A DNA stretch of 64,000 nucleotides from Siphonodentalium dalli (GCA_032622095.1 CP136063.1:271493426-271557425); one strand, 5' to 3'; shown: positions 46,401-62,000, counted from the stretch's first letter. Numbers and translations are program-made. Notes: generated by a model from the letters alone, not told the origin.

Positions 46401-49400
46401 ACAAATAAAGAGCGTTTATTGTTTGTCTATTCCTGGTATGTAACCAACAAAGAACGTCTATTGTTAGTCTTATTCCTGGTATGTTACTCATAAAGAGCGT
46501 TCATTGTTAGTATATTCATTGTTTGTTACCAATAAAGACCGTTCATTGTTAGTCTTAGTCATGGTATGTTACAAATAAAGAGCGTCCCGTATTAGTATAT
46601 TCATGGTATGTTACACATAAAGATCGTTCATTGTTAGTCTTACACATTGTATGTTACAAATAAAGAGCGTTCATTGTTAGTCTATTCCTGGTTTGTTACA
46701 AATAAATAACGCTCATTGTTATATAGTCTATTATTGGTATGTTACACATAAAGAGCGTTCATTGTTAGTCTTACTCCTGGTATGTTACAAATAAAGAACG
46801 CTCATTGTTAGTCTATTCCTGGTATGTTATAAATAAAGAGCGTTCCTTGTTAGTATATTCATGGTATGTTACAATTAAAGATCGTGCATTGTTAGTCTTA
46901 TTCCTGGTATGTTACACATAAAGAGCGTTCATTGTTAGTCTACTCATTGTATATTACCAATAAAGAGCGTTCCTTGATAGAAAATTCATGGTATGTTACA
47001 AATAAAGATCGTTCATTGTTAGTCTTATTCCTGGTATGTTACAAATAAAGAACGCTCATTGTTAGTCTATTCCTGGTATGTTACAAATAAAGAGCGTTAA
47101 TTGTTAGTCTATTCCTGGTATGTAACCAACAAGGAACGTCCATTGTTAGTCTTATTCATGGTATGTTACAAATAAAGAGCGTTCATTGCTAGTCTTACTC
47201 CTGGTATGTGACAAATAAAGAACGCTCATTATTAGTCTTACTCTTGGTAGGTTACATATAAAGAGCGTTGATTGATAGTCTATTATTGGTATGTTACATA
47301 TAAAGAACGCTCATTGTTAGTCTTACTCCTGGTATGTTACAAATAAAGAGTGTTCATTGTTAGTCTTACTCCTGGTATGTTACAAATAAATAACGCTCAT
47401 TGTTAGTCTATTCCTGGTGTGTTACAAATAAAGAGCGTTCATTGTTAGTCTATACCTGGTATGATACAAATAAAGAGCGTTCATTGTTAGTCTACTCATT
47501 GTATATTACCAATAAAGAGCGTTCCTTGTTAGAAAATTCATGGTATGTTACAAATAAAGAACGCTCATTGTTCGTCTTTTCCTGGTATGTTACAAATAAA
47601 GAGCGTTCATCGTTAGTCTATTCCTGGTATGTTACAAATAAAGAACGCTCATTGTTAGTCTATTCCTGGTATGTTACAAATAAAGAACGCTCATTGTTCG
47701 TCTATTCCTGGTATGTTACAAATAAAGAGCGTTCATCGTTAGTCTATTCCTGGTATGTTACAAATAAAGAACGCTCATTGTTATTTTATTCCTGGTATGT
47801 TACAAATAAAGAGCGTTCATCGTTAGTCTATTCCTGGTATGTTACAAATAAAGAACGCTCATTGATTGTCTATTCCTGGTATGTTACAAATAAAGAACAC
47901 TCATTGTTAGTCTATTCCTGGTATGTTATAAATAAAGAGCGTTCATTGTTAGTCTATTCATGATATATTACACATAAAGAACGCTCATTGTTAGTCTTAC
48001 TCCTGGTATGTTACAAATAAAGAACGCTCATTGTTAGTCTTACTCCTGGTATGTTACAAATAAAGAGCGTTCATTGTTAGTCTTACTCCTGGTATGTTAC
48101 AAATAAAGAGAGTTCATTGTTAGTCTATTCCTGGTATGTTACAAATAAAGAACCCTCTGTGTTAGTCTATTCCTGGATTGTAACCAACAAAGAACGTCCA
48201 TTGTTAGTCTTATTCATGGTATGTTACAAATAAATAACGCTCATTGTTAGTCTATTCCTGGTATGTTACAAATAAAGAACGCTCATTGTTAGTCTATTCC
48301 TGGTATGTTACAAATAAAGAGCGTTCATCGTTAGTCTATTCCTGGTATGTTACAAATAAAGAACTCTCATTGTTTGTCTATTCCTGGTATGTTACAAATA
48401 AAGAACGCTCATCGTTAGTCTATTCCTGGTATGTTATAGATAAAGAGCGTTTATTGTTAGTCTATTCCTCGTTTGTTATAAATAAAGAGCGTTCATTGTT
48501 AGTCTATTCCTGATATATTACACATAAAGAACGCTCATTGTTAGTCTTACTCCTGGTATGTTACAAATAAAGAATGTTCATTGTTAGTCTATTCCTGGTA
48601 TGTTACACATAAAGAGCGTTCATTGTCAGTCTACTCATTGTATATTACCAATAAGAGCGTCCCTTGTTAGTATATTCATGGTATGTTACAAATAAAGATC
48701 GTTCATTGTTAGTCTTATTCCTGGTATGTTACAAATAAAGAGCGTTCATTGTTAGTCTTACACATTGTATGTTACACATAAAGAGCGTTCACTGTTAGTC
48801 ACCTCCTGACAAATAACCAATACTGAGCGTTCATTGTTAGTCTATTCCTGGTATGTTACCAATAAAGATCATTCATTGTTAGTCTTATTCCTGTGATGTT
48901 ACAAATAAAGAGCGTTAATTGTTAGTCTATTCTTGGTATGTTACAAATAAAGAGCGTTCATTGTTAGTCTTACTCCTGGTATGTTACAAATAAAGAACGC
49001 TCATTGTTAGTCTATTCCTGGTATGTTATAAATAAAGAGCGTTCCTTGTTAGTATATTCATGGTATGTTACAAATAAAGATCGTGCATTGTTAGTCTTAT
49101 TCCTGGTATGTTACACATAAAGAGCGTTCATTGTTAGTCTACTCATTGTTTATTACCAATAAAGAGCGTTCCTTGTTAGAAAATTCATGGTATGTTACAA
49201 ATAAAGATCGTTCATTGTTAGTCTTATTCCTGGTATGTTACAAATAAAGAACGCTCATTGTTAGTCTATTTCTGGTATGTTACAAATAAAGAGCGTTAAT
49301 TGTTAGTCTATTCCTGGTATGTAACCAACAAGGAACGTCCATTGTTAGTCTTACTCCTGGTATGTTACAAATAAAGAACGCTCATTATTAGTCTTACTCT

Positions 49401-52400
49401 TGGTATGTTACATATAAAGAGAGTTGATTGATAGTCTATTATTGGTATGTTACATATAAAGAACGCTCATTGTTAGTCTTACTCCTGGTATGTTACAAAT
49501 AAAGAGTGTTCATTGTTAGTCTTACTCCTGGTATGTTACAAATAAAGAACGCTCATTGCTAGTCTATTCCTGGTATGTTACAAATAAAAAGCGTTCATTG
49601 TTAGTCTTATTCCTGGTATGTTACAAATAAATAACGCTCATTGTTAGTCTATTCCTGGTATGTTACAAATAAAGAGCGTTCATTGTTAGTCTTATTCCTT
49701 GTATGTTACAAATAAAGAACGCGCATTGTTAGTCTTATTCCTGGTATGTTACAAATAAAGAACGCTCATTGTTCGTCTATTCCTGGTATGTTACAAATAA
49801 AGAGCGTTCATCGTTAGTCTATTCCTGGTATGTTACAAATAAAGAACGCTCATTGTTAGTCTATTCCTGGTATGTTACACATAAAGAGCGTTCTCGTTAG
49901 TCTATTCCAGGTATGTTACAAATAAAGAACGCTCATTGTTTGTATATTCCTGGTATGTTACAAATAAAGAACACTCATTGTTAGTCTATTCCTGGTATGT
50001 TATAAATACAGAGCGTTCATTGTTAGTCTATTCCTGATATATTACACATACAGAACGCTCATTGTTAGTCTTACTCCTGGTATGTTACAAATAAAGAGCG
50101 TTCATTGTTAGTCTTATTCCTTGTATGTTACAAATAAAGAACGCGCATTGTTAGTCTTATTCCTGGTATGTTACAAATAAAGAACGCTCATTGTTCGTCT
50201 ATTCCTGGTATGTTACAAATAAAGAGCGTTCATCGTTAGTCTATTCCTGGTATGTTACAAATAAAGAACGCTCATTGTTAGTCTATTCCTGGTATGTTAC
50301 ACATAAAGAACGTTCTCGTTAGTCTATTCCAGGTATGTTACAAATAAAGAACGCTCATTGTTTGTATATTCCTGGTATGTTACAAATAAAGAACACTCAT
50401 TGTTAGTCTATTCCTGGTATGTTATAAATACAGAGCGTTCATTGTTAGTCTATTCCTGATATATTACACATACAGAACGCTCATTGTTAGTCTTACTCCT
50501 GGTATGTTACAAATACAGAACGCTCATTGTTAGTCTTACTCCTGGTATGTTACAAATAAAGAACGCTCATTGTTAGTCTATTCCTGGTATGTTATAAATA
50601 AAGAGCGTTCCTTGTTAGTATATTCATGGTATGTTACAAATAAAGATCGTGCATTGTTAGTCTTATTCCTGGTATGTTACACATAAAGAGCGTTCATTGT
50701 TAGTCTACTCATTGTTTATTACCAATAAAGAGCGTTCCTTGTTAGAAAATTCATGGTATGTTACAAATAAAGATCGTTCATTGTTAGTCTTATTCCTGGT
50801 ATGTTACAAATAAAGAACGCTCATTGTTAGTCTATTTCTGGTATGTTACAAATAAAGAGCGTTAATTGTTAGTCTTACTCCTGGTATGTTACAAATAAAG
50901 AACGCTCATTGTTAGTCTATTCCTGGTATGTTATAAATAAAGAGCGTTCCTTGTTAGTATATTCATGGTATGTTACAAATAAAGATCGTGCATTGTTAGT
51001 CTTATTCCTGGTATGTTACACATAAAGAGCGTTCATTGTTAGTCTACTCATTGTTTATTACCAATAAAGAGCGTTCCTTGTTAGAAAATTCATGGTATGT
51101 TACAAATAAAGATCGTTCATTGTTAGTCTTATTCCTGGTATGTTACAAATAAAGAACGCTCATTGTTAGTCTATTTCTGGTATGTTACAAATAAAGAGCG
51201 TTAATTGTTAGTCTATTCCTGGTATGTAACCAACAAGGAACGTCCATTGTTAGTCTTACTCCTGGTATGTTACAAATAAAGAACGCTCATTATTAGTCTT
51301 ACTCTTGGTATGTTACATATAAAGAGAGTTGATTGATAGTCTATTATTGGTATGTTACATATAAAGAACGCTCATTGTTAGTCTTACTCCTGGTATGTTA
51401 CAAATAAAGAGTGTTCATTGTTAGTCTTACTCCTGGTATGTTACAAATAAAGAACGCTCATTGCTAGTCTATTCCTGGTATGTTACAAATAAAAAGCGTT
51501 CATTGTTAGTCTTATTCCTGGTATGTTACAAATAAATAACGCTCATTGTTAGTCTATTCCTGGTATGTTACAAATAAAGAGCGTTCATTGTTAGTCTTAT
51601 TCCTTGTATGTTACAAATAAAGAACGCGCATTGTTAGTCTTATTCCTGGTATGTTACAAATAAAGAACGCTCATTGTTCGTCTATTCCTGGTATGTTACA
51701 AATAAAGAGCGTTCATCGTTAGTCTATTCCTGGTATGTTACAAATAAAGAACGCTCATTGTTAGTCTATTCCTGGTATGTTACACATAAAGAGCGTTCTC
51801 GTTAGTCTATTCCAGGTATGTTACAAATAAAGAACGCTCATTGTTTGTATATTCCTGGTATGTTACAAATAAAGAACACTCATTGTTAGTCTATTCCTGG
51901 TATGTTATAAATACAGAGCGTTCATTGTTAGTCTATTCCTGATATATTACACATACAGAACGCTCATTGTTAGTCTTACTCCTGGTATGTTACAAATAAA
52001 GAGCGTTCATTGTTAGTCTTATTCCTTGTATGTTACAAATAAAGAACGCGCATTGTTAGTCTTATTCCTGGTATGTTACAAATAAAGAACGCTCATTGTT
52101 CGTCTATTCCTGGTATGTTACAAATAAAGAGCGTTCATCGTTAGTCTATTCCTGGTATGTTACAAATAAAGAACGCTCATTGTTAGTCTATTCCTGGTAT
52201 GTTACACATAAAGAACGTTCTCGTTAGTCTATTCCAGGTATGTTACAAATAAAGAACGCTCATTGTTTGTATATTCCTGGTATGTTACAAATAAAGAACA
52301 CTCATTGTTAGTCTATTCCTGGTATGTTATAAATACAGAGCGTTCATTGTTAGTCTATTCCTGATATATTACACATACAGAACGCTCATTGTTAGTCTTA

Positions 52401-53043
52401 CTCCTGGTATGTTACAAATACAGAACGCTCATTGTTAGTCTTACTCCTGGTATGTTACAAATCAAGAACGTTCATTGTTAGTCTTACTCCTGGTATGTGA
52501 CAAATAAAGAGAGTTCATTGTTAGTCTATTCCTGGTATGTTACAAATAAAGAACGCTCATTGTTAGTCTATTCCTGGATTGTAACCAACAAAGAACGTCT
52601 ATTGTTAGTCTTATTCATGGTATGTTACAAATAAAGAACGCTCATTGTTAGTCTATTACTGGTATGTTACAAATAAAGAGCGTTCATCGTTAGTCTACAG
52701 CTGGTATGTTAAAAATAAAGAACGCTCATTGTTAGTCTATTCCTGGTATGTTACAAATAAAGAGCGTTCATCGTTAGTCTATTCCTGGTATGTTACAAAT
52801 AAAGAACGCTCATTACACATCTCATTGTTAGTCTTACTCCTGGTATGTTACAAATAAAGAGCGTTCATTGTTAGTCTTACTCCTGGTATGTTACAAATAC
52901 AGAATGTTCATTGTTAGTCTATTCCTGGTATGTTACAAATCAAGAGCGTTCATTGTTAGTCTATTCCTGTTATGTTACAAATAAATAACGCTCATTGTTA
53001 GTCTATTCCTGGTGTGTTACAAATAAAGAGCGTTCATTGTTAG
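43474..53043 (+). repeat. 9,570-bp satellite HOR unit, copy 1
   Basis: Anchor word TCTTACTCTTGGTAGATTAC at 43,474 recurs at 53,044, and variant monomers match at an offset of 9,570 (43,723/53,293, 44,462/54,032, 46,141/55,711, 47,400/56,970). This copy lacks one monomer near 48,290 present at 57,860, moving the offset to 9,612. It has an extra 1,905-bp duplication (about 49,020-52,830) absent from copy 2, after which the offset is 7,707. The right joint (52,985-53,043) holds about 58 bp of sequence otherwise found near 43,710 before jumping back to the 43,474 context. Confidence 0.85.
49021..52830 (+). repeat. Nested duplications: 1,905 bp, 422 bp and 339 bp
   Basis: The word CTTATTCCTTGTATG starts at 49,691, 50,113, 51,596 and 52,018: two pairs 422 bp apart, themselves 1,905 bp apart. 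The monomer GTATGTTATAAATAAAGAGC followed by GTTCC occurs at 49,021, 50,587 and 50,926, so a 339-bp piece is duplicated at the joint of the larger copies. Only one 422-bp pair (59,303 and 59,725) exists in the next HOR unit, so the 422-bp duplication predates the 9.6-kb one and the 1,905-bp one postdates it. Confidence 0.85.
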
Positions 53044-56000
53044 TCTTACTCTTGGTAGATTACATATAAAGAGCGTTGATTGATAGTCTATTATTGGTAT
53101 GTTACATATAAAGAACGCTCATTGTTAGTCTTACTCCTGGTATGTTACAAATAAAGAGTGTTCATTGTTAGTCTTACTCCTGGTATGTTACAAATAAAGA
53201 ACGCTCATTGCTAGTCTATTCCTGGTATGTTACAAATAAAGAGCGTTCATTGTTAGTCTTATTCCTGGTATGTTACAAATAAATAACGCTCATTGTTAGT
53301 CTATTCCTGGTGTGTTACAAATAAAGAGCGTTCATTGTTAGTCTATACCTGGTATGATACAAATAAAGAGCGTTCATTGTTAGTCTACTCATTGTATATT
53401 ATCAATAAAGAGCGTTCCTTGTTAGAAAATTCATGGTATGTTACAAATAAAGAACGCTCATTGTTCGTCTTTTCCTGGTATGTTACAAATAAAGAGCGTT
53501 CATCGTTAGTCTATTCCTGGTATGTTACAAATAAAGAACGCTCATTGTTAGTCTATTCCTGGTATGTTACAAATAAAGAACGCTCATTGTTCGTCTATTC
53601 CTGGTATGTTACAAATAAAGAGCGTTCATCGTTAGTCTATTCCTGGTATGTTACAAATAAAGAACGCTCATTGTTAGTCTATTCCTGGTATGTTACAAAT
53701 AAAGAGCGTTCATCGTTAGTCTATTCCTGGTATGTTACAAATAAAGAACGCTCATTGATTGTCTATTCCTGGTATGTTACAAATAAAGAACACTCATTGT
53801 TAGTCTATTCCTGGTATGTTATAAATAATGAGCGTTCATTGTTAGTCTATTCATGATATATTACACATAAAGAACGCTCATTGTTAGTCTTACTCCTGGT
53901 ATGTTACAAATAAAGAACGCTCATTGTTAGTCTTACTCCTGGTATGTTACAAATAAAGAACGCTCATTGTTAGTCTTTCTCCTGGTATGTTACAAGTCAA
54001 GAACGTTCATTGTTAGTCTTACTCCTGGTATGTGACAAATAAAGAGAGTTCAGTGTTAGTCTATTCCTGGTATGTTACAAATAAAGAACGCTCATTGTTC
54101 GTCTATTCCTGGTATGTTACAAATAAAGAGCGTTCATCGTTAGTCTATTCCTGGTATGTTACAAATAAAGAACGCTCATTGTTAGTCTATTCCTGGTATG
54201 TTACAAATAAAGAACACTCATTGTTAGTCTATTCCTGGTATGTTATAAATACAGAGCGTTCATTGTTAGTCTATTCCTGATATATTACACATACAGAACG
54301 CTCATTGTTAGTCTTACTCCTGGTATGTTACAAATACAGAACGCTCATTGTTAGTCTTACTCCTGGTATGTTACAAATCAAGAACGTTCATTGTTAGTCT
54401 TACTCCTGGTATGTGACAAATAAAGAGAGTTCATTGTTAGTCTATTCCTGGTATGTTACAAATAAAGAACGCTCATTGTTAGTCTATTCCTGGATTGTAA
54501 CCAACAAAGAACGTCTATTGTTAGTCTTATTCATGGTATGTTACAAATAAAGAACGCTCATTGTTAGTCTATTACTGGTATGTTACAAATAAAGAGCGTT
54601 CATCGTTAGTCTATTGCTGGTATGTTAAAAATAAAGAACGCTCATTGTTAGTCTATTCCTGGTATGTTACAAATAAAGAGCGTTCATCGTTAGTCTATTC
54701 CTGGTATGTTACAAATAAAGAACGCTCATTACACATAAAGAACGCTCATTGTTAGTCTTACTCCTGGTATGTTACAAATAAAGAGCGTTCATTGTTAGTC
54801 TTACTCCTGGTATGTTACAAATACAGAATGTTCATTGTTAGTCTATTCCTGGTATGTTACAAATCAAGAGCGTTCATTGTTAGTCTATTCCTGTTATGTT
54901 ACAAATAAAGAACGCTCATTGTTATATAGTCTATTCCTAGTATGTTACAAATAAAGAGCGTTCATTGTTAGTCTTAATCCTGGTATGTTACAAATAAAGA
55001 GCGTTCATTGTTAGTCTTACTCCTGGTTTGATACAAATAAAGAACGCTAATTGTTAGTCTATTCCTGGTATGTTATAAATAAAGAGCGTTCATTGTTAGT
55101 CTTACTTCTGGTATGTTACCAATACAGAACGCTCATTGTTAGTCTATTCCTGGTATGTTACAAATCAAGAGTGTTCATTCTTAGTCTATTCCTGTTATGT
55201 TACAAATAAAGAACGCTCAATGTTATATAGTCTATTCCTAGTATGTTACAAATAAAGAGCGTTCATTGTTAGTCTTACTCCTGGTATGTTACAAATAAAG
55301 AACGCTAATTGTTAGTCTATTCCTGGTATGTTATAAATAAAGAGCGTTCATTGTTAGTCTTACTTCTGGTATGTTACCAATACAGAACGCTCATTGTTAG
55401 TCTTATTCCTGGTATGTTACAAATAAAGAGCGTTCATTGTTAGTCTATTCCTGGTATGTTACCAATAAAGCTCATTCATTGTTAGTCTTATTCCTGTGAT
55501 GTTACAAATAAAGAGCGTTCATTGTTAGTCTATTCCTGGTACGTTACAAATAAAGAGCGTGTATTGTTAGTCTATTCCTGGTATGTAACCAACAAAGCAC
55601 GTCCATTGTTAGTCTTATTCCTGGTATGTTACACATAAAGAGCGTTCATTGTTAGTCTTATTCCTGGTATGTTACAAATAAAGAACGCTCATTGTTAGTC
55701 TATTCCTGGTATGTTACATATAAAGAACGTCCATTGTTATTCTTATTCCTGGTATGTTACAAATAAAGAACGCTCATTGTTAGTCTATTCCTGGTATGTT
55801 ACAAATAAAGAGCGTTCATTGCTAGTCTATTCCAGGTATGTTACAAATAAAGAACGTTTATTGCTAATCTTATTCCTGGTATGTTACAAATAAAGAACGC
55901 TCATTTTTAGTTTTATTCCTGGTATGTTACAAATAAAGAGCGTTCATTGTTAGTCTATTCCTGGTATGTTACAAATAAAGAGCGTTTATTGTTTGTCTAT

Positions 56001-59000
56001 TCCTGGTATGTAACCAACAAAGAACGTCTATTGTTAGTCTTATTCCTGGTATGTTACTCATAAAGAGCGTTCATTGTTAGTATATTCATTGTTTGTTACC
56101 AATAAAGACCGTTCATTGTTAGTCTTAGTCATGGTATGTTACAAATAAAGAGCGTCCCGTATTAGTATATTCATGGTATGTTACACATAAAGATCGTTCA
56201 TTGTTAGTCTTACACATTGTATGTTACAAATAAAGAGCGTTCATTGTTAGTCTATTCCTGGTTTGTTACAAATAAATAACGCTCATTGTTATATAGTCTA
56301 TTATTGGTATGTTACAAATAAAGAGCGTTCATTGTTAGTCTTACTCCTGGTATGTTACAAATAAAGAACGCTCATTGTTAGTCTATTCCTGGTATGTTAT
56401 AAATAAAGAGCGTTCCTTGTTAGTATATTCATGGTATGTTACAATTAAAGATCGTGCATTGTTAGTCTTATTCCTGGTATGTTACACATAAAGAGCGTTC
56501 ATTGTTAGTCTACTCATTGTATATTACCAATAAAGAGCGTTCCTTGATAGAAAATTCATGGTATGTTACAAATAAAGATCGTTCATTGTTAGTCTTATTC
56601 CTGGTATGTTACAAATAAAGAACGCTCATTGTTAGTCTATTCCTGGTATGTTACAAATAAAGAGCGTTAATTGTTAGTCTATTCCTGGTATGTAACCAAC
56701 AAGGAACGTCCATTGTTAGTCTTATTCATGGTATGTTACAAATAAAGAGCGTTCATTGCTAGTCTTACTCCTGGTATGTGACAAATAAAGAACGCTCATT
56801 ATTAGTCTTACTCTTGGTAGGTTACATATAAAGAGCGTTGATTGATAGTCTATTATTGGTATGTTACATATAAAGAACGCTCATTGTTAGTCTTACTCCT
56901 GGTATGTTACAAATAAAGAGTGTTCATTGTTAGTCTTACTCCTGGTATGTTACAAATAAATAACGCTCATTGTTAGTCTATTCCTGGTGTGTTACAAATA
57001 AAGAGCGTTCATTGTTAGTCTATACCTGGTATGATACAAATAAAGAGCGTTCATTGTTAGTCTACTCATTGTTTATTACCAATAAAGAGCGTTCCTTGTT
57101 AGAAAATTCATGGTATGTTACAAATAAAGAACGCTCATTGTTCGTCTTTTCCTGGTATGTTACAAATAAAGAGCGTTCATCGTTAGTCTATTCCTGGTAT
57201 GTTACAAATAAAGAACGCTCATTGTTAGTCTATTCCTGGTATGTTACAAATAAAGAACGCTCATTGTTCGTCTATTCCTGGTATGTTACAAATAAAGAGC
57301 GTTCATCGTTAGTCTATTCCTGGTATGTTACAAATAAAGAACGCTCATTGTTATTTTATTCCTGGTATGTTACAAATAAAGAGCGTTCATCGTTAGTCTA
57401 TTCCTGGTATGTTACAAATAAAGAACGCTCATTGATTGTCTATTCCTGGTATGTTACAAATAAAGAACACTCATTGTTAGTCTATTCCTGGTATGTTATA
57501 AATAAAGAGCGTTCATTGTTAGTCTATTCATGATATATTACACATAAAGAACGCTCATTGTTAGTCTTACTCCTGGTATGTTACAAATAAAGAACGCTCA
57601 TTGTTAGTCTTACTCCTGGTATGTTACAAATAAAGAGCGTTCATTGTTAGTCTTACTCCTGGTATGTTACAAATAAAGAGAGTTCATTGTTAGTCTATTC
57701 CTGGTATGTTACAAATAAAGAACCCTCTGTGTTAGTCTATTCCTGGATTGTAACCAACAAAGAACGTCCATTGTTAGTCTTATTCATGGTATGTTACAAA
57801 TAAATAACGCTCATTGTTAGTCTATTCCTGGTATGTTACAAATAAAGAGCGTTCATCGTTAGTCTATTCCTGGTATGTTACAAATAAAGAACGCTCATTG
57901 TTAGTCTATTCCTGGTATGTTACAAATAAAGAGCGTTCATCGTTAGTCTATTCCTGGTATGTTACAAATAAAGAACTCTCATTGTTTGTCTATTCCTGGT
58001 ATGTTACAAATAAAGAACGCTCATCGTTAGTCTATTCCTGGTATGTTATAGATAAAGAGCGTTTATTGTTAGTCTATTCCTCGTTTGTTATAAATAAAGA
58101 GCGTTCATTGTTAGTCTATTCCTGATATATTACACATAAAGAACGCTCATTGTTAGTCTTACTCCTGGTATGTTACAAATAAAGAATGTTCATTGTTAGT
58201 CTATTCCTGGTATGTTACACATAAAGAGCGTTCATTGTCAGTCTACTCATTGTATATTACCAATAAGAGCGTCCCTTGTTAGTATATTCATGGTATGTTA
58301 CAAATAAAGATCGTTCATTGTTAGTCTTATTCCTGGTATGTTACAAATAAAGAGCGTTCATTGTTAGTCTTACACATTGTATGTTACAAATAAAGAGCGT
58401 TCACTGTTAGTCACCTCCTGACAAATAACCAATACTGAGCGTTCATTGTTAGTCTATTCCTGGTATGTTACCAATAAAGATCATTCATTGTTAGTCTTAT
58501 TCCTGTGATGTTACAAATAAAGAGCGTTAATTGTTAGTCTATTCTTGGTATGTTACAAATAAAGAGCGTTCATTGTTAGTCTTACTCCTGGTATGTTACA
58601 AATAAAGAACGCTCATTGTTAGTCTATTCCTGGTATGTTATAAATAAAGAGCGTTCCTTGTTAGTATATTCATGGTATGTTACAAATAAAGATCGTGCAT
58701 TGTTAGTCTTATTCCTGGTATGTTACACATAAAGAGCGTTCATTGTTAGTCTACTCATTGTTTATTACCAATAAAGAGCGTTCCTTGTTAGAAAATTCAT
58801 GGTATGTTACAAATAAAGATCGTTCATTGTTAGTCTTATTCCTGGTATGTTACAAATAAAGAACGCTCATTGTTAGTCTATTTCTGGTATGTTACAAATA
58901 AAGAGCGTTAATTGTTAGTCTATTCCTGGTATGTAACCAACAAGGAACGTCCATTGTTAGTCTTACTCCTGGTATGTTACAAATAAAGAACGCTCATTAT

Positions 59001-62000
59001 TAGTCTTACTCTTGGTATGTTACATATAAAGAGCGTTGATTGATAGTCTATTATTGGTATGTTACATATAAAGAACGCTCATTGTTAGTCTTACTCCTGG
59101 TATGTTACAAATAAAGAGTGTTCATTGTTAGTCTTACTCCTGGTATGTTACAAATAAAGAACGCTCATTGCTAGTCTATTCCTGGTATGTTACAAATAAA
59201 AAGCGTTCATTGTTAGTCTTATTCCTGGTATGTTACAAATAAATAACGCTCATTGTTAGTCTATTCCTGGTATGTTACAAATAAAGAGCGTTCATTGTTA
59301 GTCTTATTCCTTGTATGTTACAAATAAAGAACGCGCATTGTTAGTCTTATTCCTGGTATGTTACAAATAAAGAACGCTCATTGTTCGTCTATTCCTGGTA
59401 TGTTACAAATAAAGAGCGTTCATCGTTAGTCTATTCCTGGTATGTTACAAATAAAGAACGCTCATTGTTAGTCTATTCCTGGTATGTTACACATAAAGAG
59501 CGTTCTCGTTAGTCTATTCCAGGTATGTTACAAATAAAGAACGCTCATTGTTTGTATATTCCTGGTATGTTACAAATAAAGAACACTCATTGTTAGTCTA
59601 TTCCTGGTATGTTATAAATACAGAGCGTTCATTGTTAGTCTATTCCTGATATATTACACATACAGAACGCTCATTGTTAGTCTTACTCCTGGTATGTTAC
59701 AAATAAAGAGCGTTCATTGTTAGTCTTATTCCTTGTATGTTACAAATAAAGAACGCGCATTGTTAGTCTTATTCCTGGTATGTTACAAATAAAGAACGCT
59801 CATTGTTCGTCTATTCCTGGTATGTTACAAATAAAGAGCGTTCATCGTTAGTCTATTCCTGGTATGTTACAAATAAAGAACGCTCATTGTTAGTCTATTC
59901 CTGGTATGTTACACATAAAGAGCGTTCTCGTTAGTCTATTCCAGGTATGTTACAAATAAAGAACGCTCATTGTTTGTATATTCCTGGTATGTTACAAATA
60001 AAGAACACTCATTGTTAGTCTATTCCTGGTATGTTATAAATACAGAGCGTTCATTGTTAGTCTATTCCTGATATATTACACATACAGAACGCTCATTGTT
60101 AGTCTTACTCCTGGTATGTTACAAATACAGAACGCTCATTGTTAGTCTTACTCCTGGTATGTTACAAATCAAGAACGTTCATTGTTAGTCTTACTCCTGG
60201 TATGTGACAAATAAAGAGAGTTCATTGTTAGTCTATTCCTGGTATGTTACAAATAAAGAACGCTCATTGTTAGTCTATTCCTGGATTGTAACCAACAAAG
60301 AACGTCTATTGTTAGTCTTATTCATGGTATGTTACAAATAAAGAACGCTCATTGTTAGTCTATTACTGGTATGTTACAAATAAAGAACGTTCATCGTTAG
60401 TCTACAGCTGGTATGTTAAAAATAAAGAACGCTCATTGTTAGTCTATTCCTGGTATGTTACAAATAAAGAGCGTTCATCGTTAGTCTATTCCTGGTATGT
60501 TACAAATAAAGAACGCTCATTACACATCTCATTGTTAGTCTTACTCCTGGTATGTTACAAATAAAGAGCGTTCATTGTTAGTCTTACTCCTGGTATGTTA
60601 CAAATACAGAATGTTCATTGTTAGTCTATTCCTGGTATGTTACAAATCAAGAGCGTTCATTGTTAGTCTATTCCTGTTATGTTACAAATAAAGAACGCTC
60701 ATTGTTATATAGTCTATTCCTAGTATGTTACAAATAAAGAGCGTTCATTGTTAGTCTTACTCCTGGTATGTTACAAATAAAGAGCGTTCATTGTTAGTCT
60801 TACTCCTAGTATGTTACAAATACAGAATGTTCATTGTTAGTCTATTCCTGGTATGTTACAAATCAAGAGCGTTCATTCTTAGTCTATTCCTGTTATGTTA
60901 CAAATAAAGAACGCTCAATGTTATATAGTCTATTCCTAGTATATTACAAATAAAGAGCGTTCATTGTTAGTCTTACTCCTGGTATGTTACAAATAAAGAA
61001 CGCTCATTGTTAGTCTATTCCTGGTATGTTATAAATAAAGAGCGTTCATTGTTAGTCTTACTTCTGGTATGTTACCAATACAGAACGCTCATTGTTAGTC
61101 TTATTCCTGGTATGTTACAAATAAAGAGCGTTCATTGTTAGTCTATTCCTGGTATGTTACCAATAAAGCTCATTCATTGTTAGTCTTATTCCTGTGATGT
61201 TACAAATAAAGAGCGTTCATTGTTAGTCTATTCCTGGTACGTTACAAATAAAGAGCGTGTATTGTTAGTCTATTCCTGGTATGTAACCAACAAAGTACGT
61301 CCATTGTTAGTCTTATTCCTGGTATGTTACACATAAAGAGCGTTCATTGTTAGTCTTATTCCTGGTATGTTACAAATAAAGAACGCTCATTGTTAGTCTA
61401 TTCCTGGTATGTTACATATAAAGAACGTCCATTGTTATTCTTATTCCTGGTATGTTACAAATAAAGAACGCTCATTGTTAGTCTATTCCTGGTATGTTAC
61501 AAATAAAGAGCGTTCATTGCTAGTCTATTCCAGGTATGTTACAAATAAAGAACGTTTATTGCTAATCTTATTCCTGGTATGTTACAAATAAAGAACGCTC
61601 ATTTTTAGTTTTATTCCTGGTATGTTACAAATAAAGAGCGTTCATTGTTAGTCTATTCCTAGTATGTTACAAATAAAGAGCGTTTATTGTTTGTTTATTC
61701 CTGGTATGTTACACATAAAGAGCGTTCATTGTTAGTATATTCATTGTTTGTTACCAATAAAGACCGTTCATTGTTAGTCTTAGTCATGGTATGTTACAAA
61801 TAAAGAGCGTCCCGTATTAGTATATTCATGGTATGTTACACATAAAGATCGTTCATTGTTAGTCTTACACATTGTATGTTACAAATAAAGAGCGTTCATT
61901 GTTAGTCTATTCCTGGTTTGTTACAAATAAATAACGCTCATTGTTATATAGTCTATTATTGGTATGTTACAAATAAAGAGCGTTCATTGTTAGTCTTACT

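Noticed and set aside
47400-47963. 187-codon open frame of LVYSWYVTNKERSL repeats as a repetitive protein gene
   Set aside because: It is the satellite read in its only stop-free frame; the same frame is broken by one-base-longer monomers everywhere, has no constant start or terminal domain, and occurs dozens of times.
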